Shown: positions 53,131 through 61,187, counted from the stretch's first letter. The stretch is 64,000 nt of DNA from a bacterium (GCA_030619885.1 JAUXAN010000007.1:1-64000); one strand, 5' to 3'. The notes: generated by a model not told the origin, from the sequence alone. Program-made: numbers and translations.

Positions 53131-53160
53131 AGTAGGGAACAGGCATGCCTGTTCCCTACT
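53131..53160. repeat. Perfect palindrome, family copy 3 of 4
   Basis: 30-bp perfect palindrome with half-site AGTAGGGAACAGGCA, the longest of the four. Confidence 0.85.
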
Positions 53161-53226
53161 ACTTAGTCAATAAATTTTAGCCATCCGCGTTTATCCCGTG
53201 TGTCTGCGGTTTCCTGCCCAAAATGG

Positions 53227-53254
53227 TTGACAAGCACGGAGATTTTATTATAGT
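53227..53254 (+). promoter_or_regulatory. Sigma-70 promoter upstream of the sigma/CHAT operon
   Basis: TTGACA (53227-53232), 16 bp, TATAGT (53249-53254). The ATG of a 44-codon frame begins 7 nt later. Gives a housekeeping entry to the operon in addition to the special motif at 53362. Confidence 0.5.
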
Positions 53255-53260
53255 AACAGT

Positions 53261-53395
53261 ATGAGAGGACAAAAGACATCCTCTATAATGAAAAGGGTTC
53301 TGAAACGAAGGCACATCCTGAGAATTCAGGAAAAATTCGATGAAATTTTCCGAGGAAAGTTGAAAGAAAAATCCATTTTATTTCGTATAATATAA
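53261..53395 (+). CDS. Possible 44-residue leader ORF of the sigma/CHAT operon
   Basis: Basic peptide MRGQKTSSIMKRVLKRRHIL and on to 'KSILFRII'. It would be leaderless from the promoter at 53227, and its TAA overlaps the sigma ATG by one base (TAATG), as in real coupled genes. Against it: its last 11 codons coincide with the promoter-like motif at 53362-53391, so the frame may be open by chance. Confidence 0.35.
   Translation: MRGQKTSSIMKRVLKRRHILRIQEKFDEIFRGKLKEKSILFRII
53362..53391 (+). promoter_or_regulatory. Repeated promoter-like motif, copy 1 (sigma/CHAT operon)
   Basis: GAAAGAAAAAT at 53362, and exactly 20 nt from its first base TTCGTATAA at 53382, running into TATAAT. Two more copies with the same 20-nt offset are at 58918 and 59169. 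Candidate promoter for the sigma factor encoded here; the ATG follows at 53395. Confidence 0.65.
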
Positions 53396-54315
53396 TGGAA
53401 ACCCATAGGTATAAGGATCTCGACGAAAATGAACTCATAAAGCTTTGTGGTGAAAAAAAACATGAAGAAGCATGGTACGAGTTTCTTAATCGGTATAGCG
53501 AACATATCTGGAAATTTGCCAGATATAACAGCAGAACCATAGAGAGTAATGAATTCTATTTGTATGTATTCCAAAAACTTGAAGACGGAAAGCGACTGGC
53601 TAAATTTGACCCTTCGAAAGCTAAATTTATTACATGGTTCAACCGAGTCCTCAAAAATCTGTTGGTTGATCTTGCAAGAAAAAGGAGTAGAGAAAGTGTA
53701 GAATTTGTTTCTATAGAAAAGTTACCTGAACCTCCTACTCTAAGAGACCCAGCGAAGATTCATGAGTTGGAGGAAAAAGTAAGAATTGCCAAGTGGCCCT
53801 TTGAAGACTTGCCTCCGGAATATCGGATAACATGGAAATTAAGAAACTTGGTTGAACTTGAATTGGATACAGAAGATATTTCATGGATTGCAAGGGTAAG
53901 CGGACAATCAGTCCGAGAGGTGTTGGATAAGATTGAAAGTATTAAAGGCAAGTTAGATAAACAGAGAGAAAAAGGGCGGATAAAGGATGAGAAAATGCAA
54001 AGAGTCTTTAATAAAATTTTGAAATTAGAGAAAGAAGTCGAGAAATTGAGAAAAGAAACAGGGGCTTTTGACTTGGATGAAGAATGGGTAGTTAGAAAGT
54101 TGAGGATTAGATACCAGGAGATTCAGCAACGGCTTAGAAAGTTATACAAGCAACGAGATAACTTATTAGGGAGCAAGAAGAAAGACAAATTCACAGTGAA
54201 AGTCTTGACGAAAGATATTGCCTCTATACTGAATTGCAAGATGAACACTGTCTCCACCAGACTCAGCAGGACAGATAAGATTATAGAGAACAAGTTCGCA
54301 AAGGAGAAAGGATGA
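53395..54315 (+). CDS. ECF-like sigma factor with a long coiled linker
   Basis: 306 residues. Region 2 about 15-105: 'YEFLNRYSEHIWKFARYNS', 'YLYVFQKLEDGKRLAKFDPS', 'FITWFNRVLKNLLVDLARKR'. A helical, charged middle (about 125-265, coiled-coil from 185 on) is much longer than the ECF linker. Region 4-like HTH at the end: 'TKDIASILNCKMNTVSTRLSR'. It would direct RNA polymerase to special promoters. Next gene overlaps by 4 nt (ATGA). An anti-sigma-like gene and a TPR-CHAT protease follow, recalling the RpoE-like sigma of type III-E CRISPR loci; close homology is not claimed. Confidence 0.8.
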   Translation: METHRYKDLDENELIKLCGEKKHEEAWYEFLNRYSEHIWKFARYNSRTIESNEFYLYVFQKLEDGKRLAKFDPSKAKFITWFNRVLKNLLVDLARKRSRESVEFVSIEKLPEPPTLRDPAKIHELEEKVRIAKWPFEDLPPEYRITWKLRNLVELELDTEDISWIARVSGQSVREVLDKIESIKGKLDKQREKGRIKDEKMQRVFNKILKLEKEVEKLRKETGAFDLDEEWVVRKLRIRYQEIQQRLRKLYKQRDNLLGSKKKDKFTVKVLTKDIASILNCKMNTVSTRLSRTDKIIENKFAKEKG

Positions 54316-54875
54316 AGAAAACCTTAAAGATATGCGGGAGAGAACAAACAGTAATTTTTTTCTATAATGATATTCAACGTAGGGGACACATATTGAAGCA
54401 CCTGTTGAAACAGAAAGAACACTGGGATGAATTAGTTCCTATGTTGCACATTCTACGAAACACACTTGAAGAAATCGGATGCAATCTCAAAGATTGTGAG
54501 CTAGGATGCAAGAACGAAGATGACTGCGACGGGATTTTCAGAGACCCAATAAAGTGGTATATGAATGTAGTTTTTGGGTGCATTGATGAAACATACGAAT
54601 ATAAACCACTGCATACACATAATTTGGAGCGTTGGAAAACAGGAAAATGGGTGGAGAGTATGTATTTCGTTTGTTCCAAAGGGATTTTTATCCATATTTG
54701 CCCTCTTTACATAATTTACACAGCATATCGACCAAAGCCGGGTACCACTTCTCAGGAATTTTACGAGAACGCAATAAATATAGTATGGAAAAAGAAAAGG
54801 CGTAGTGTAGAAAAATGGTGCCCGTCCTACGGGGATTGGCGCAAGGAATATTTCAAGATCGAAGGTTGGAGTTGA
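54312..54875 (+). CDS. 187-residue Cys-rich protein of the sigma/CHAT operon, unknown
   Basis: No family recognised. Soluble, with a Cys cluster about residues 57-73 (C57, C62, C66, C72) and further Cys near 90, 122, 130 and 169; many aromatic residues ('IKWYMNVVFGCIDETYEY'). Overlaps the sigma gene by 4 nt and lies 3 nt before the anti-sigma-like gene, so it is an integral member of the operon. Might be a co-regulator or protease substrate; that is inference from position only. Confidence 0.7.
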   Translation: MKKTLKICGREQTVIFFYNDIQRRGHILKHLLKQKEHWDELVPMLHILRNTLEEIGCNLKDCELGCKNEDDCDGIFRDPIKWYMNVVFGCIDETYEYKPLHTHNLERWKTGKWVESMYFVCSKGIFIHICPLYIIYTAYRPKPGTTSQEFYENAINIVWKKKRRSVEKWCPSYGDWRKEYFKIEGWS

Positions 54876-54878
54876 GCA

Positions 54879-56567
54879 ATGGAAAAACAAAACAGAAAAT
54901 TCGATATTGAGTGGATGCGTTCTAAATTGGAGAAATACTTGACTCTATGGGAGCAGTATTATAAAAACCCCAAACTCAGAAAGCAGTATTCCAAGCCCTT
55001 TATTGTCTCTAATCTTCTGGAAACAATAGGGGCTCTTGAACGGATTGGGGATAAGGGTCGAGAGTTCAGCAATCTTAAGAACAAGTATAGAGTTGTCGTG
55101 ACGAGTTCTTTAGAGGAGATTGTTAAAGAAGCAGTCAAGGCTCTGAGACAAACTGATTATCCCTCATTGCTTAACATTTTTATAGAGAATATCAAATCTA
55201 CCCTCAAAAGAGGAGGAGATTACTATATGCTGAAGGATGAAGGCGAGGATATTCTTATTAAAAGGGATGAATTGGAACTGGTTCTTCAAGAGTTGGGCAA
55301 AATAGAATGTGGTAGCCTTGAGAAAAAAGAGATAGCGAAAATTCAAACCACACTTAACCAAGCAGACAAAAAGTTGAAGGAATCCATTCGTTATTTCAGT
55401 TTCTTGAAAGAATTTGCAGAGGATTATAGAGCAAGATTTAACATTCGGGAAAGGAACAAATTCTGGTGGTGGTTTGAAATACCGGAAAGGGCAGTAAAGG
55501 TTTTTTCTCTAAAGGAATGGGAAACTTTGTTGAAATTGTCGCATATGATGCCAGAGGCTACCGAATATTATGAGAAGACAGAAGAGTGTGAGCAATTTGA
55601 AGATGTAATACCTGGGTATATTGACGGAATGTTGCCGAAACAATTAGAACATAGATTTGAAAAACACCTTAAAAGTTGTAAATACTGTCTCTATCAAGTG
55701 ATGGACCTTTACAGAATCACACATGAAATGGAAAAGGCGAAACCCGAGAAAGTCCCTAAGGATATGCTCGAAAAGGCCAAGAAAATAGTAGCTCCTCGTC
55801 TTACAGAGGCAGAAGAGGAAATCAAAGAGATAATAAAAGAACTAATAAGAATCTCTACTCCTCGGCCGCGGTCGGAATTGCCACTCTATCCTGACCGTGT
55901 AGCTGAACGGGTAGAGGCAGCATACCCTGCGACACCGCTTCTTCCAATAGGAGCCTTCTTGATATCACTTATTACTATATCTGGATTGCGGAGAAAAGCA
56001 TTGACTTACCGTGGTAAGAAATTTAAATATGAGAAAAAGAAGTTGATTGAGGAAATTTTTAGCGAAATTGACTCTCCCAAAATGCTCTATGAATTATTGC
56101 TCAAACTCCTGGAAGGAAGACTCGAAGACAAACAAATGAAGAGAATATTCAGCAAGTTGCCCTCAGAAGTAAGACAGGAATTTGACCGGAAAATTCTTTC
56201 TGAACTACTCCAGCAAGTTCCTCGTGAGGATTTAGATCTGCTTAAAGCTTTGCTTTATCTTAAACTGGGTAAGTGGGGAAAAGCCAAAGATTCCTTTATT
56301 AATCTCCTTGGGAGTGAACAAAAAACACTCGCCTTACGCGGTTGCATCTGGAGTGCTATTAAGGCCAACCGGGCTCGATTCGCTATGAAACAGGCAAAAG
56401 TGCTTTGCCAGAGTGAAAGAATATCCATAAAACCTCAACAAATTTTGCAGGAAGCAAAGAAACAGTTGCCGGATGATTTCCTTCGCCTAGATGTGGATCA
56501 AGAGATTTCTTTGGAGATAAAAATCCTTAACAAAGTCTTAATGGGTTTAGACCAAAGGAAAGATTGA
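54879..56567 (+). CDS. Membrane protein with zinc anti-sigma motif
   Basis: 562 residues. 1-235: helical, charged, no family seen. 237-270: zf-HC2-like anti-sigma zinc motif, C237 then H263-x3-C267-x2-C270 within 'YIDGMLPKQLEHRFEKHLKS'. One hydrophobic segment about 350-368 ('LLPIGAFLISLITISG'). 400-562: helical, partly TPR-like ('LLKALLYLKLGKWGKAKDSF'). Anti-sigma factors of this class hold the sigma at the membrane until released, often by proteolysis; the next gene encodes a protease and overlaps by one base (TGATG). Confidence 0.72.
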   Translation: MEKQNRKFDIEWMRSKLEKYLTLWEQYYKNPKLRKQYSKPFIVSNLLETIGALERIGDKGREFSNLKNKYRVVVTSSLEEIVKEAVKALRQTDYPSLLNIFIENIKSTLKRGGDYYMLKDEGEDILIKRDELELVLQELGKIECGSLEKKEIAKIQTTLNQADKKLKESIRYFSFLKEFAEDYRARFNIRERNKFWWWFEIPERAVKVFSLKEWETLLKLSHMMPEATEYYEKTEECEQFEDVIPGYIDGMLPKQLEHRFEKHLKSCKYCLYQVMDLYRITHEMEKAKPEKVPKDMLEKAKKIVAPRLTEAEEEIKEIIKELIRISTPRPRSELPLYPDRVAERVEAAYPATPLLPIGAFLISLITISGLRRKALTYRGKKFKYEKKKLIEEIFSEIDSPKMLYELLLKLLEGRLEDKQMKRIFSKLPSEVRQEFDRKILSELLQQVPREDLDLLKALLYLKLGKWGKAKDSFINLLGSEQKTLALRGCIWSAIKANRARFAMKQAKVLCQSERISIKPQQILQEAKKQLPDDFLRLDVDQEISLEIKILNKVLMGLDQRKD

Positions 56568-58852
56568 TGAGAAAAATTAGGATTTCTTTGATTCTTGAAA
56601 AGGCTCAGAAGCTATTCAAAAAAGGAAAATACTCCGAGGCTGAGACAGAATTCCGCAAGGTATTGGCTCTCAAACCAACTAACAAAAAAATACTAATAGA
56701 CATCCACCGTGAACTGGGGGCATCGCTTTTCTATCAAGAAAAACATACTGAAGCTGAGAAAGAATTCCACAAGGCATTGGCACTCAAACCTAGAAGCAAA
56801 GAAACATTGGCAGGTATCCATAAGTGGTTGGGATCGGTGCTTTATTCTCAAGGAAAATTTGCTGAGGCTGAAGCAGAGTTCCGCAAGGTATTGGCTCTCA
56901 AACCCAGAAGCAAAAGAACATTGGCGGCTATCCATGGGTGGTTGGGACTTGTGCTTTATTCTCAAGGAAAATTTGCTGAGGCTGAAGCAGAGTTCCGCAA
57001 GGAATTGGCTCTCAAACCCAAAGATAAAGAAGTATTGGCGGATATCCATTGGTTGTTAGGAAAGGTGCTTTATTCTCAAGAAAAATTTGCTGAGGCCGAA
57101 GCAGAGTTGCACAAGGCATTAGCTTACAAACCTAAGGATAAAGAAATACTGACGGATATCCATAGCCAGTTGGGATGGGTGCTTTTTTCCCAAGAAAAAT
57201 ATGCTGAGGCCGAAGCAGAGTTACATAAAGCATTGGCTCTCGAACCCAGGGATAAGGAAATACTGGCGGATATCCATAGGCAGTTAGGGTGGATCCTTTC
57301 TTTCCAAAAGAAATATATCGAAGGTGAAGCGGAGTTCCGTATGGCATTGGCTCTCGAACCCAGGGATGAGGAAATACTGGCGGATATCCATCATCGGTTG
57401 GGATATTTGCATTCTTTCCGAGAAAAACACATTGAGGCTGAGGAGGAGTTCCGCAAGGCATTGGCTCTTAAACCCAAGGATAAAGAAATACTGGCAGATA
57501 TCCATAGACAGTTAGGGTGTACGCTTTCTCTCCAAAAGAAATACGATGAGGCTGAGGAGGAGTTCCGCAAGGCATTGGTTCTTAAACCTGCTGACAAAGA
57601 GGCACTTATAGCCATCCACTATTGGTTGGGGGTAGCACTTTTTTCCCAAAGAAAACACATTGAGGCTGAGGAGGAGTTCCGCAAGGCATTGGCTTTAAAT
57701 CCTGTTGACAAAGAAGCACTCTTAGTCATTGGTTATGGACTGGGGTTAACGATTTCTTCACAAAAAAAACGCACTGAACTTGAAACAGAACTCCTTCGTG
57801 AAGCATCTTCCATAACTATGCCAAAATTGGCACCTATTCCTCCGATCACAAAAATCAGTATAATACAATCTCCAAGTGAAATCTTTATTGATTCAACAAG
57901 TCTTCGACCATCGCTGCGTATATCCCCGGGTGAAAAGAAACGAATTCCCTTTGAGGAAGCAAATTTAAGAGACTCTATCCAAAGAGTTTTCAACTCTGCA
58001 TTCTGTTTTATTGATAATTGGAATGAAGAGGCTATAGAAAATTTAAGACATAATAGCAAAGTATTATCGAACTATGTATCCCTCGATTCTTGTATAACAG
58101 AAGAAGATTACATTGTTTTAGACCTGAGCGGTGAAGGGATCGTTGACTCCCCCTTGGAACTTCTGCATTTTAAAGACAACTTTCTCTGTTTAGAGAAATT
58201 TATTGGAAGAACTTGTTCTGAAAAACAGAAAACGCCCAATCTACAGGATACTCCTGTAAAAATGACAATTATTGCCAACCCATGTGGGACTGTCCCGGAG
58301 GCAGAAGATGAAGCAAAGACCATCAAAGAAGAACTTTCAGACTTGATCCGAAACAACCAAATCAGAATCGAAGTCATCAACTCTATTTCACCTTTAGATC
58401 TTCAGAAAATTATGGAGGAAGTAGATATCCTCCACTTTGCAGGGCACGCTGATTTCGACCCTCAAACAGGTAAGGGGTACTGGCTTCTGAGTGACAACAG
58501 AAAATTGACTCCTACTGAATTGGCAACCGTAGAGCATCCCCCTATGCTTATCTTTGCTAATGCGTGTGAATCAGGGAAAGTTAAGCATTTAGACCAAAAA
58601 AGGTGGTTCTATAAAAGTCTTGCAAATTTATTTATTAAGGAAGGATTTCCTCATTACATTGCTACTATGTTTCCTGTTCCGAGCAGTCTTTGTATTCCAC
58701 TTGCTGTGGATTTTTATCGGGAGTTGGCTAAAGGCAAATCCATTGGAGAATCATTAACTATCGCCCGACGCAAAGCCTATGATACCAGAAACCCTATATG
58801 GGTTGCTTACATGCTGTATGGAGACCCCAGAGATAAGATATGGAAAACTTAG
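56567..58852 (+). CDS. TPR-CHAT caspase-like protease
   Basis: 761 residues from the ATG at 56567. Residues 21-400: ten TPR-type units of exactly 38 residues ('KFAEAEAEFRKVLALKP' then 'IHGWLGLVLYSQG') plus a partial one; neighbouring units are nearly identical in DNA. Residues about 470-761: CHAT domain with 'DSPLELLHFKDNFLCLEKF', catalytic His627 in 'DILHFAGHADF', catalytic Cys667 in 'LIFANACESG', and the end 'NPIWVAYMLYGDP'. CHAT proteins are clan CD proteases; with a TPR arm they resemble Csx29. The sensor input is unknown. Last gene of the operon; likely substrate is one of the two proteins encoded before it (inference). Confidence 0.88.
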   Translation: MRKIRISLILEKAQKLFKKGKYSEAETEFRKVLALKPTNKKILIDIHRELGASLFYQEKHTEAEKEFHKALALKPRSKETLAGIHKWLGSVLYSQGKFAEAEAEFRKVLALKPRSKRTLAAIHGWLGLVLYSQGKFAEAEAEFRKELALKPKDKEVLADIHWLLGKVLYSQEKFAEAEAELHKALAYKPKDKEILTDIHSQLGWVLFSQEKYAEAEAELHKALALEPRDKEILADIHRQLGWILSFQKKYIEGEAEFRMALALEPRDEEILADIHHRLGYLHSFREKHIEAEEEFRKALALKPKDKEILADIHRQLGCTLSLQKKYDEAEEEFRKALVLKPADKEALIAIHYWLGVALFSQRKHIEAEEEFRKALALNPVDKEALLVIGYGLGLTISSQKKRTELETELLREASSITMPKLAPIPPITKISIIQSPSEIFIDSTSLRPSLRISPGEKKRIPFEEANLRDSIQRVFNSAFCFIDNWNEEAIENLRHNSKVLSNYVSLDSCITEEDYIVLDLSGEGIVDSPLELLHFKDNFLCLEKFIGRTCSEKQKTPNLQDTPVKMTIIANPCGTVPEAEDEAKTIKEELSDLIRNNQIRIEVINSISPLDLQKIMEEVDILHFAGHADFDPQTGKGYWLLSDNRKLTPTELATVEHPPMLIFANACESGKVKHLDQKRWFYKSLANLFIKEGFPHYIATMFPVPSSLCIPLAVDFYRELAKGKSIGESLTIARRKAYDTRNPIWVAYMLYGDPRDKIWKT

Positions 58853-58917
58853 ACCTCTGAAAACCAAGAAATTAACTCTCCTTTCTTCCAAGAGATCCTC
58901 AATTTTTGCATTTTTTT

Positions 58918-58947
58918 GAAAGAAAATCCCAAGTTCTTTCGTATAAG
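58918..58947 (+). promoter_or_regulatory. Repeated promoter-like motif, copy 2
   Basis: GAAAGAAAATC at 58918 and TTCGTATAA at 58938 (20-nt offset), then GATAAT. A strong AGGAGG and ATG (58978) follow. Confidence 0.65.
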
Positions 58948-58977
58948 ATAATAGAAGCATATAAGAGGAGGTAAAGA

Positions 58978-59163
58978 ATGCCGAGAAAATATAGAGGATT
59001 CTTACTTCAAAGACAAAAAGGCGAAAGTTACGAGAGATAGGCTGAGAGATGTCATAGATTTAATCTGGAAATGTGGAGAGAAAGCAAGAAAGAAAAGGGT
59101 GAGTGGTTGCCCAAAGAGGAGTATGAAAAACGGGCAGGAAAACCCGGAATGAAGGATTGGTAA
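58978..59163 (+). pseudogene. Short broken gene behind motif copy 2
   Basis: ATG 58978 behind GAGGAGGTAAAG opens a 20-codon frame (MPRKYRGFLLQRQKGESYER) ended by TAG. Basic, charged coding-like sequence continues in other frames to 'EWLPKEEYEKRAGKPGMKDW' and a TAA at 59161-59163. The picture is of a small charged protein gene (about 60 codons) damaged by stops or shifts. Role unknown. Confidence 0.4.
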
Positions 59164-59168
59164 TTTAT

Positions 59169-59198
59169 GAAAGAAAAATGAATATTTGTTCGTATATA
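59169..59198 (+). promoter_or_regulatory. Repeated promoter-like motif, copy 3
   Basis: GAAAGAAAAAT at 59169 and TTCGTATAT at 59189 (20-nt offset), then AATAAT. GAGGAGG and ATG 59219 follow. Confidence 0.65.
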
Positions 59199-59218
59199 AT
59201 AATAGAGGAGGTGAAAAT

Positions 59219-59311
59219 ATGAAAAAAATAGTAGAAGAAGAAACCGTTCAGCGGATTTGGAAAATAGTCAAAGTCATCTTAGATTTATTAAAAGGACCCA
59301 TTATTGTATAA
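59219..59311 (+). CDS. 30-residue peptide gene behind motif copy 3
   Basis: MKKIVEEETVQRIWKIVKVI, then 'LDLLKGPIIV' and TAA. Amphipathic helix with a hydrophobic end; strong GAGGAGGTG 7 nt before the ATG. Too short for standard gene calls, but promoter motif, binding site and clean frame support it. Could be a membrane-active peptide or simply the first, small gene of a longer transcript (DUF1232 gene 70 nt on). Confidence 0.55.
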   Translation: MKKIVEEETVQRIWKIVKVILDLLKGPIIV

Positions 59312-59381
59312 TAAGCGCAAATGGGTTATACGCATGAATTTTATTATCATTAAGAATAAACTTTTCAATAAGGAGGGATAG

Positions 59382-59687
59382 ATGTCCGTCAGAGAAGGAA
59401 GTAAAGAAGATAAGAGGTATGTGGAGGAAAATTTCTGGAATAAACTTGCACGAATAGGAAAATCCATTCCCTTTATCCGGGATGTTATTGCTCTTTATAA
59501 ATATATGAAAGACCCAAAAGTGCACTGGGCACGGAAGTCAATTGCTGTTGGAGCTCTTGTATATTTCATTGTTCCCACAGATGCTATACCCGATGCTATT
59601 CCTGTTGTCGGTTATCTCGACGATGCTGGAGTTGTTGCAGCCACAGTGAAATATCTTGATAGTGAACTTGAACCTTATTATGAATAA
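59382..59687 (+). CDS. DUF1232 (YkvA-like) membrane protein
   Basis: 101 residues with the DUF1232 core 'ALYKYMKDPKVHWARKSIAVGALVYFIVPTDAIPD' (in part) and 'PVVGYLDDAGVVAATVKYL'. One to two membrane helices. Family function unknown, sometimes linked to envelope stress or membrane homeostasis. AAGGAGGG before the ATG. In the run of small membrane genes that follows the TPR-CHAT operon. Confidence 0.85.
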   Translation: MSVREGSKEDKRYVEENFWNKLARIGKSIPFIRDVIALYKYMKDPKVHWARKSIAVGALVYFIVPTDAIPDAIPVVGYLDDAGVVAATVKYLDSELEPYYE

Positions 59688-59710
59688 ACTTGTGAAAGGA
59701 GGTGAATAAA

Positions 59711-59812
59711 ATGCCGAAAGGCAAAAATAAAGGAAGCAAAAATAACTGGATATGGACAGCACTTGAAGTTTTAGCAACAGTAATAATTATTGTAGTTAAT
59801 AAGCATAAATAA
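59711..59812 (+). CDS. 33-residue membrane peptide
   Basis: MPKGKNKGSKNNWIWTALEV and 'LATVIIIVVNKHK': a basic N-terminus and one TM helix. AAAGGAGGTG 7-8 nt upstream. Lies 23 nt after the DUF1232 gene and 19 nt before the DUF445 gene, so it is probably co-transcribed. Confidence 0.6.
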   Translation: MPKGKNKGSKNNWIWTALEVLATVIIIVVNKHK

Positions 59813-59831
59813 ATTCCATATCCAAAAATTT

Positions 59832-60434
59832 ATGCTTAAACTAATAATGGAAACATTTATGTTAAACGATTTAATGTATCCATTCATCTGTGCTGCCATT
59901 GGTTATCTAACCAACTGGATAGCAATCAAATGTCTATTCCATCCTCATAAATCATATATTTTGAAAGGTTTTAGAAATAAACAAATCCTTGTTATTCAAG
60001 GATTAATTCCTAAAAAGAAGGAAGAGATTGCTAAGAATGTATCAGAAAATATTACAAAATATTTTTTCGATAGTGATAAATTGCTTAAAAGGATTGAATC
60101 TGACCTGTTAAGAAGATTGACGAGAGAGAAGATAAAAAAGTTTGTTAAAAAGAATGTAAAAATGTGGAAGCCACTTGAATGGATTACAGAGTTTTATATT
60201 GATGAATGTTTATCCCTTAGTCAATTGAGAAAGAGATTTTTGGCTAATTTCGATGAAATAAGTGGACGGTCAATCAAATTTATTCAAAAGCATATCGAAC
60301 AGGAAATCCTAGATTACGATGAACGGCAGATAGAAGAGATTATGTATGAAAATGCTTCCAGGGAATTCAGGTTCATTATTATCTTAGGGGGGATTCTGGG
60401 TTTTATTTTTGGATGTATTTTGATTTTGGTTTAA
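59832..60434 (+). CDS. DUF445 membrane protein
   Basis: 200 residues (starts at 59850 or 59862 also possible; none has a clear binding site). DUF445 marks: N-terminal TM with 'GYLTNWIAIKCLFHPH', 'IQGLIPKKKEEIAKNVSENI', and a C-terminal 'ASREFRFIIILGGILGFIFG' TM. Related to YheB-like proteins of unknown function. Inner-membrane protein in the gene run after the CHAT operon. Confidence 0.8.
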   Translation: MLKLIMETFMLNDLMYPFICAAIGYLTNWIAIKCLFHPHKSYILKGFRNKQILVIQGLIPKKKEEIAKNVSENITKYFFDSDKLLKRIESDLLRRLTREKIKKFVKKNVKMWKPLEWITEFYIDECLSLSQLRKRFLANFDEISGRSIKFIQKHIEQEILDYDERQIEEIMYENASREFRFIIILGGILGFIFGCILILV

Positions 60435-60449
60435 CAAGAAGGGGAATTA

Positions 60450-61187
60450 ATGAAGGGCAATCTGGTTAAAGATGAAAATGGGTGGTTAGTTAAAGTCATT
60501 AATTGGGTAATCGATAAGACATTTGACAACGCCATAGAATATGTAGAAGATTTGAAAAGAGATAATCCTAAAATGAATCAAGATGAACTTGCCGATGAAT
60601 GTATCAACGATGATGCATTATGGGCGGGTGTTGTTGGCGTTGGAATGGGGGCTCTACAAAGCATCCCAGGAATAGGACAGGCAGTCGCGGTAGCCTCAAT
60701 TGCACCTGAGGTTGCATATTTAACTAAATTACAGGTGGAAGGCATAATTAAAATAGCAGTTATCTATGATAGGAAAATTAGCAAAGAGAAACTTAGATAT
60801 TTAGTCCTTACCTGCTTGACGATTTATCTTGGTGGAGATTTTCTCAAGTAAGTTGCAAAAGAGGCAGGTATGCGTCTAACAAAACGCTTAATTATTAAAT
60901 ACATCAAGGGAACAACATTAAAAATGATCAAGAAGATTGCGATGAAATTGGGGATAAAGTTTACCAAGAAGGGCATTTTGAAAAGAATTCCTATTGTAGC
61001 AATACCTATAAATGCCGTAATGAACTACACAGAGATAAAGACTGGAGGTAAAATAGCTAAGAAATTTTTGTCTCCGAATTATATAATGTGTAGGAATTGT
61101 GGAGAGTTATACCCAAAACAAAATAAATTTTGCGATAAATGTGGTACTCCTATGCCCAGACGATTTTGGTTTTTTAAACGTCGATAA
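60450..61187 (+). pseudogene. EcsC-like protein gene with an in-frame TAA and a zinc-ribbon tail
   Basis: Frame 60450-60851 gives 133 residues with an EcsC-like helix 'GALQSIPGIGQAVAVASIAP' and 'LTKLQVEGIIKIAVIYDR'. After TAA (60849-60851) the same frame goes on 'VAKEAGMRLTKRLIIKYI' to 61187, with 'RIPIVAIPINAVMNYTEIK' (the usual EcsC end) and a zinc ribbon 'CRNCGELY...CDKCGTP'. Without the stop the whole is one protein of about 245 residues. A GAGG lies 5-6 nt before ATG 60870, so the second half might also be made separately. Assignment to EcsC is by pattern only. Confidence 0.55.

Larger units (their letters stand above)
52944..53260. other. Spacer with dispersed repeats and palindromes
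   Basis: 53009-53043 repeats 23241-23276. 53045-53068 and 53131-53160 are perfect palindromes. 53227-53254 is a promoter. Confidence 0.6.

Noticed and set aside
53395-58852. A complete type III-E CRISPR (Craspase) locus
   Set aside because: No Cas7-11 (gRAMP), Cas1/Cas2 or other cas gene is present and the 54312 and 54879 products are not recognisable as Csx30/Csx31; only the logic of the sigma/CHAT arm is similar.
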